From the NCBI GenBank assembly GCA_016927595.1, contig JAFGMI010000042.1, positions 1 through 64,000 on the forward strand: 64,000 nt of DNA, read 5' to 3'. Below the pieces are notes generated by a model, which made no database searches, was not told the DNA's origin, and saw only the letters and a list, made by a program, of their open reading frames with translations. The translations under genes were made by a program, and so were the position numbers. This document shows positions 62,971 through 64,000 of the stretch, one piece after another. The DNA is from Melioribacteraceae bacterium (GTDB lineage: Bacteria; Bacteroidota; Ignavibacteria; Ignavibacteriales; Melioribacteraceae). Numbering within the stretch: position 1 is the first letter of the stretch; every line of letters begins with the position of its first letter.

Positions 62971-64000
62971 TTAAAAGATTTTTCCCTTTTTGAATAATAA
63001 TATCGCATAATAGTTCACAACCACAGCGATAGTTGTTAGTATCCCAAGATGGAGGGCAATGCTTGCAATATCTCCGTCTCGCCAAAGAACCTGCAGAAAT
63101 GCTTCAATTGACCAGTAGGTCAGAGTAAACTTTGAAATAACCTGCATCCAGTCGGGTAAAAATGAAACTGGAAACCACGAACCTCCGATTGCGGACATCA
63201 CCATAATAATCAATGTTGCAATGCCATTTGCCTGCTGCAGACTGCTAGTGGTTGCAGTAATTATCATAGCAAAAGAAACTGCTGCGGCTGCAGATACAAG
63301 TATTACAATCATCAAATTCAGGAAGTTTGAAAAGATATCCACATCAAACAATACCCATGCGAAGAGAAAAAGCACTGAAAGTTGCAGCATACCGACAAAA
63401 ATAGAGAAAATGTATTTGCTCCATATAATTTCCGATCTTTTAACCGGCATGCATAAAAGACGCTTAAGTGATCCTTCCTGTTTTTCCTCAAACAATGATG
63501 TAGCTGCGCCTGTTAAAGAAAAGAGCAGAAACATCATCGCCCAACCTCCCACTATTCTGGTTACACCCGGATTTTTAACTTCCTGACCGACAAGTTGGAT
63601 ATTTTCTATCTTGATAAGATCATTAATAAAATTATTCTCCCCACTGCTGCCGAAGTTGAATACCGATACCGAGTCGCTTTGATTCAGGATAAGATCTTTC
63701 TCAACTTTGAAAGTCTCTGAGATTATATCGGCAAGTTCGTTCTGAAACTCCTTGTTCTTTTCAATTCCGATTTGATCATTTATCTGATTGTTCATTATTT
63801 GAGGAAATAATTCCGGAATTGATCCCATAATAACCTGCTGCAAACTCCCCTGGATTATACTGGACTCAATCTCGTTCTTCGGGTCGTAATAAATTTGCAC
63901 TTTGATCGATGTGGAAGTATCCGACATAAAATCCGAAGGTATAACCAGAGCGGTCGAGATTTTACCTTCTTTAATATGTCTCTTTGCAGTTTCAGTGTCG
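62971..64000 (-). CDS. ABC-2 type permease, 5' end beyond the window
   Basis: The C-terminal 343 codons of a permease whose start lies past the right edge. The frame stays open from 64000 through the ATG at 63927 (TETAKRHIKEGKISTALVIP, then DFMSDT), and the IP-x-DF segment belongs to the periplasmic loop of ABC-2 permeases, so 63927 is not the real start. The extracellular domain is followed by five to six helices (WAMMFLLFSLTGAATSLF, GMLQLSVLFLFAWVLF, FLNLMIVILVSAAAAVSF). LKRLLCMPVKRSEIIWSKYI is the conserved cytosolic loop. It is the first of the exporter genes in view. Confidence 0.88.
   Translation of the reverse strand, partial: DTETAKRHIKEGKISTALVIPSDFMSDTSTSIKVQIYYDPKNEIESSIIQGSLQQVIMGSIPELFPQIMNNQINDQIGIEKNKEFQNELADIISETFKVEKDLILNQSDSVSVFNFGSSGENNFINDLIKIENIQLVGQEVKNPGVTRIVGGWAMMFLLFSLTGAATSLFEEKQEGSLKRLLCMPVKRSEIIWSKYIFSIFVGMLQLSVLFLFAWVLFDVDIFSNFLNLMIVILVSAAAAVSFAMIITATTSSLQQANGIATLIIMVMSAIGGSWFPVSFLPDWMQVISKFTLTYWSIEAFLQVLWRDGDIASIALHLGILTTIAVVVNYYAILLFKKGKIF

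Noticed and set aside
63927-63929. ATG at 63927 as the start of the last permease
   Set aside because: The frame is open upstream to the window edge with sequence typical of the ABC-2 periplasmic loop.
1-64000. CRISPR arrays, tRNA or rRNA genes, insertion sequences
   Set aside because: I saw no regular short direct repeats with spacers, no cloverleaf-like sequences in the gaps, and no transposase or integrase.

Overview
The window reads as a low-GC, Gram-negative, largely anaerobic or fermentative bacterium of the Bacteroidota/Ignavibacteriota side of the tree. Support comes from a large LptD with an OstA-like front end, a type IX secretion 'plug'-type protein, many lipoprotein signals, an NfnAB electron-bifurcating transhydrogenase, an [FeFe]-hydrogenase-like sensor, and acetate kinase. 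This placement is inferred from gene content; no rRNA or tRNA gene is present to confirm it. Where promoters can be read they are of the TTGRAW-17-TAWAWT kind.

Region 1 (77-18414) is one continuous catabolic island and the most notable part. Leftward from a promoter near 18470 run a fold-type II PLP enzyme, hyuA, ssnA, and a molybdenum hydroxylase split into Mo, FAD and 2Fe-2S subunits. Then comes ygfK on the opposite strand, then leftward ygeY, ygeW, a threonine-synthase-like PLP enzyme and a second, two-subunit xanthine dehydrogenase. This is the gene set associated in enterics and gut anaerobes with oxygen-independent purine/uric acid breakdown. Mo enzymes and YgfK would move electrons on or off the purine ring, HyuA and SsnA would open and deaminate ring products, YgeY and YgeW would process the ureido intermediates to carbamoyl phosphate, and PLP enzymes would release ammonia from the amino acid product. 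No recognisable YgeX, carbamate kinase, purine transporter or Mo-cofactor insertion gene lies in the window; the island may continue past the left edge.

Region 2 (18553-30955) is leftward: zwf-pgl-pgi (oxidative pentose phosphate entry), preceded by a tight envelope operon: small protein, T9SS plug-like protein, Gfo/Idh/MocA oxidoreductase, LEA-like lipoprotein, LptD, NYN-domain RNase-like protein, a class A beta-lactamase-fold hydrolase and a phosphodiester glycosidase-like protein.

Region 3 (31152-35808) holds a DUF4097 protein built from 18-residue TSGGD rungs, a crcB-DUF190-PAP2 operon, a secreted lipase-like lipoprotein and a VOC protein.

Region 4 (35816-44377) is redox: the proton-pumping transhydrogenase pntA1-pntA2-pntB (with a broken four-helix-bundle gene lodged inside it), divergent from nfnAB, followed by a soluble [FeFe]-hydrogenase-like/methyl-accepting chemotaxis fusion.

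Region 5 (44456-64000): two exported proteins of unknown function, a giant GH13 protein with its own promoter and dyad, mutS-DUF1684-DAHP synthase-tyrA, a COG2509 flavoprotein, an SDR lacking the usual Tyr/Lys, ackA with a 3-hydroxyacyl-CoA dehydrogenase, and a three-gene ABC-2 exporter cut by the right edge.
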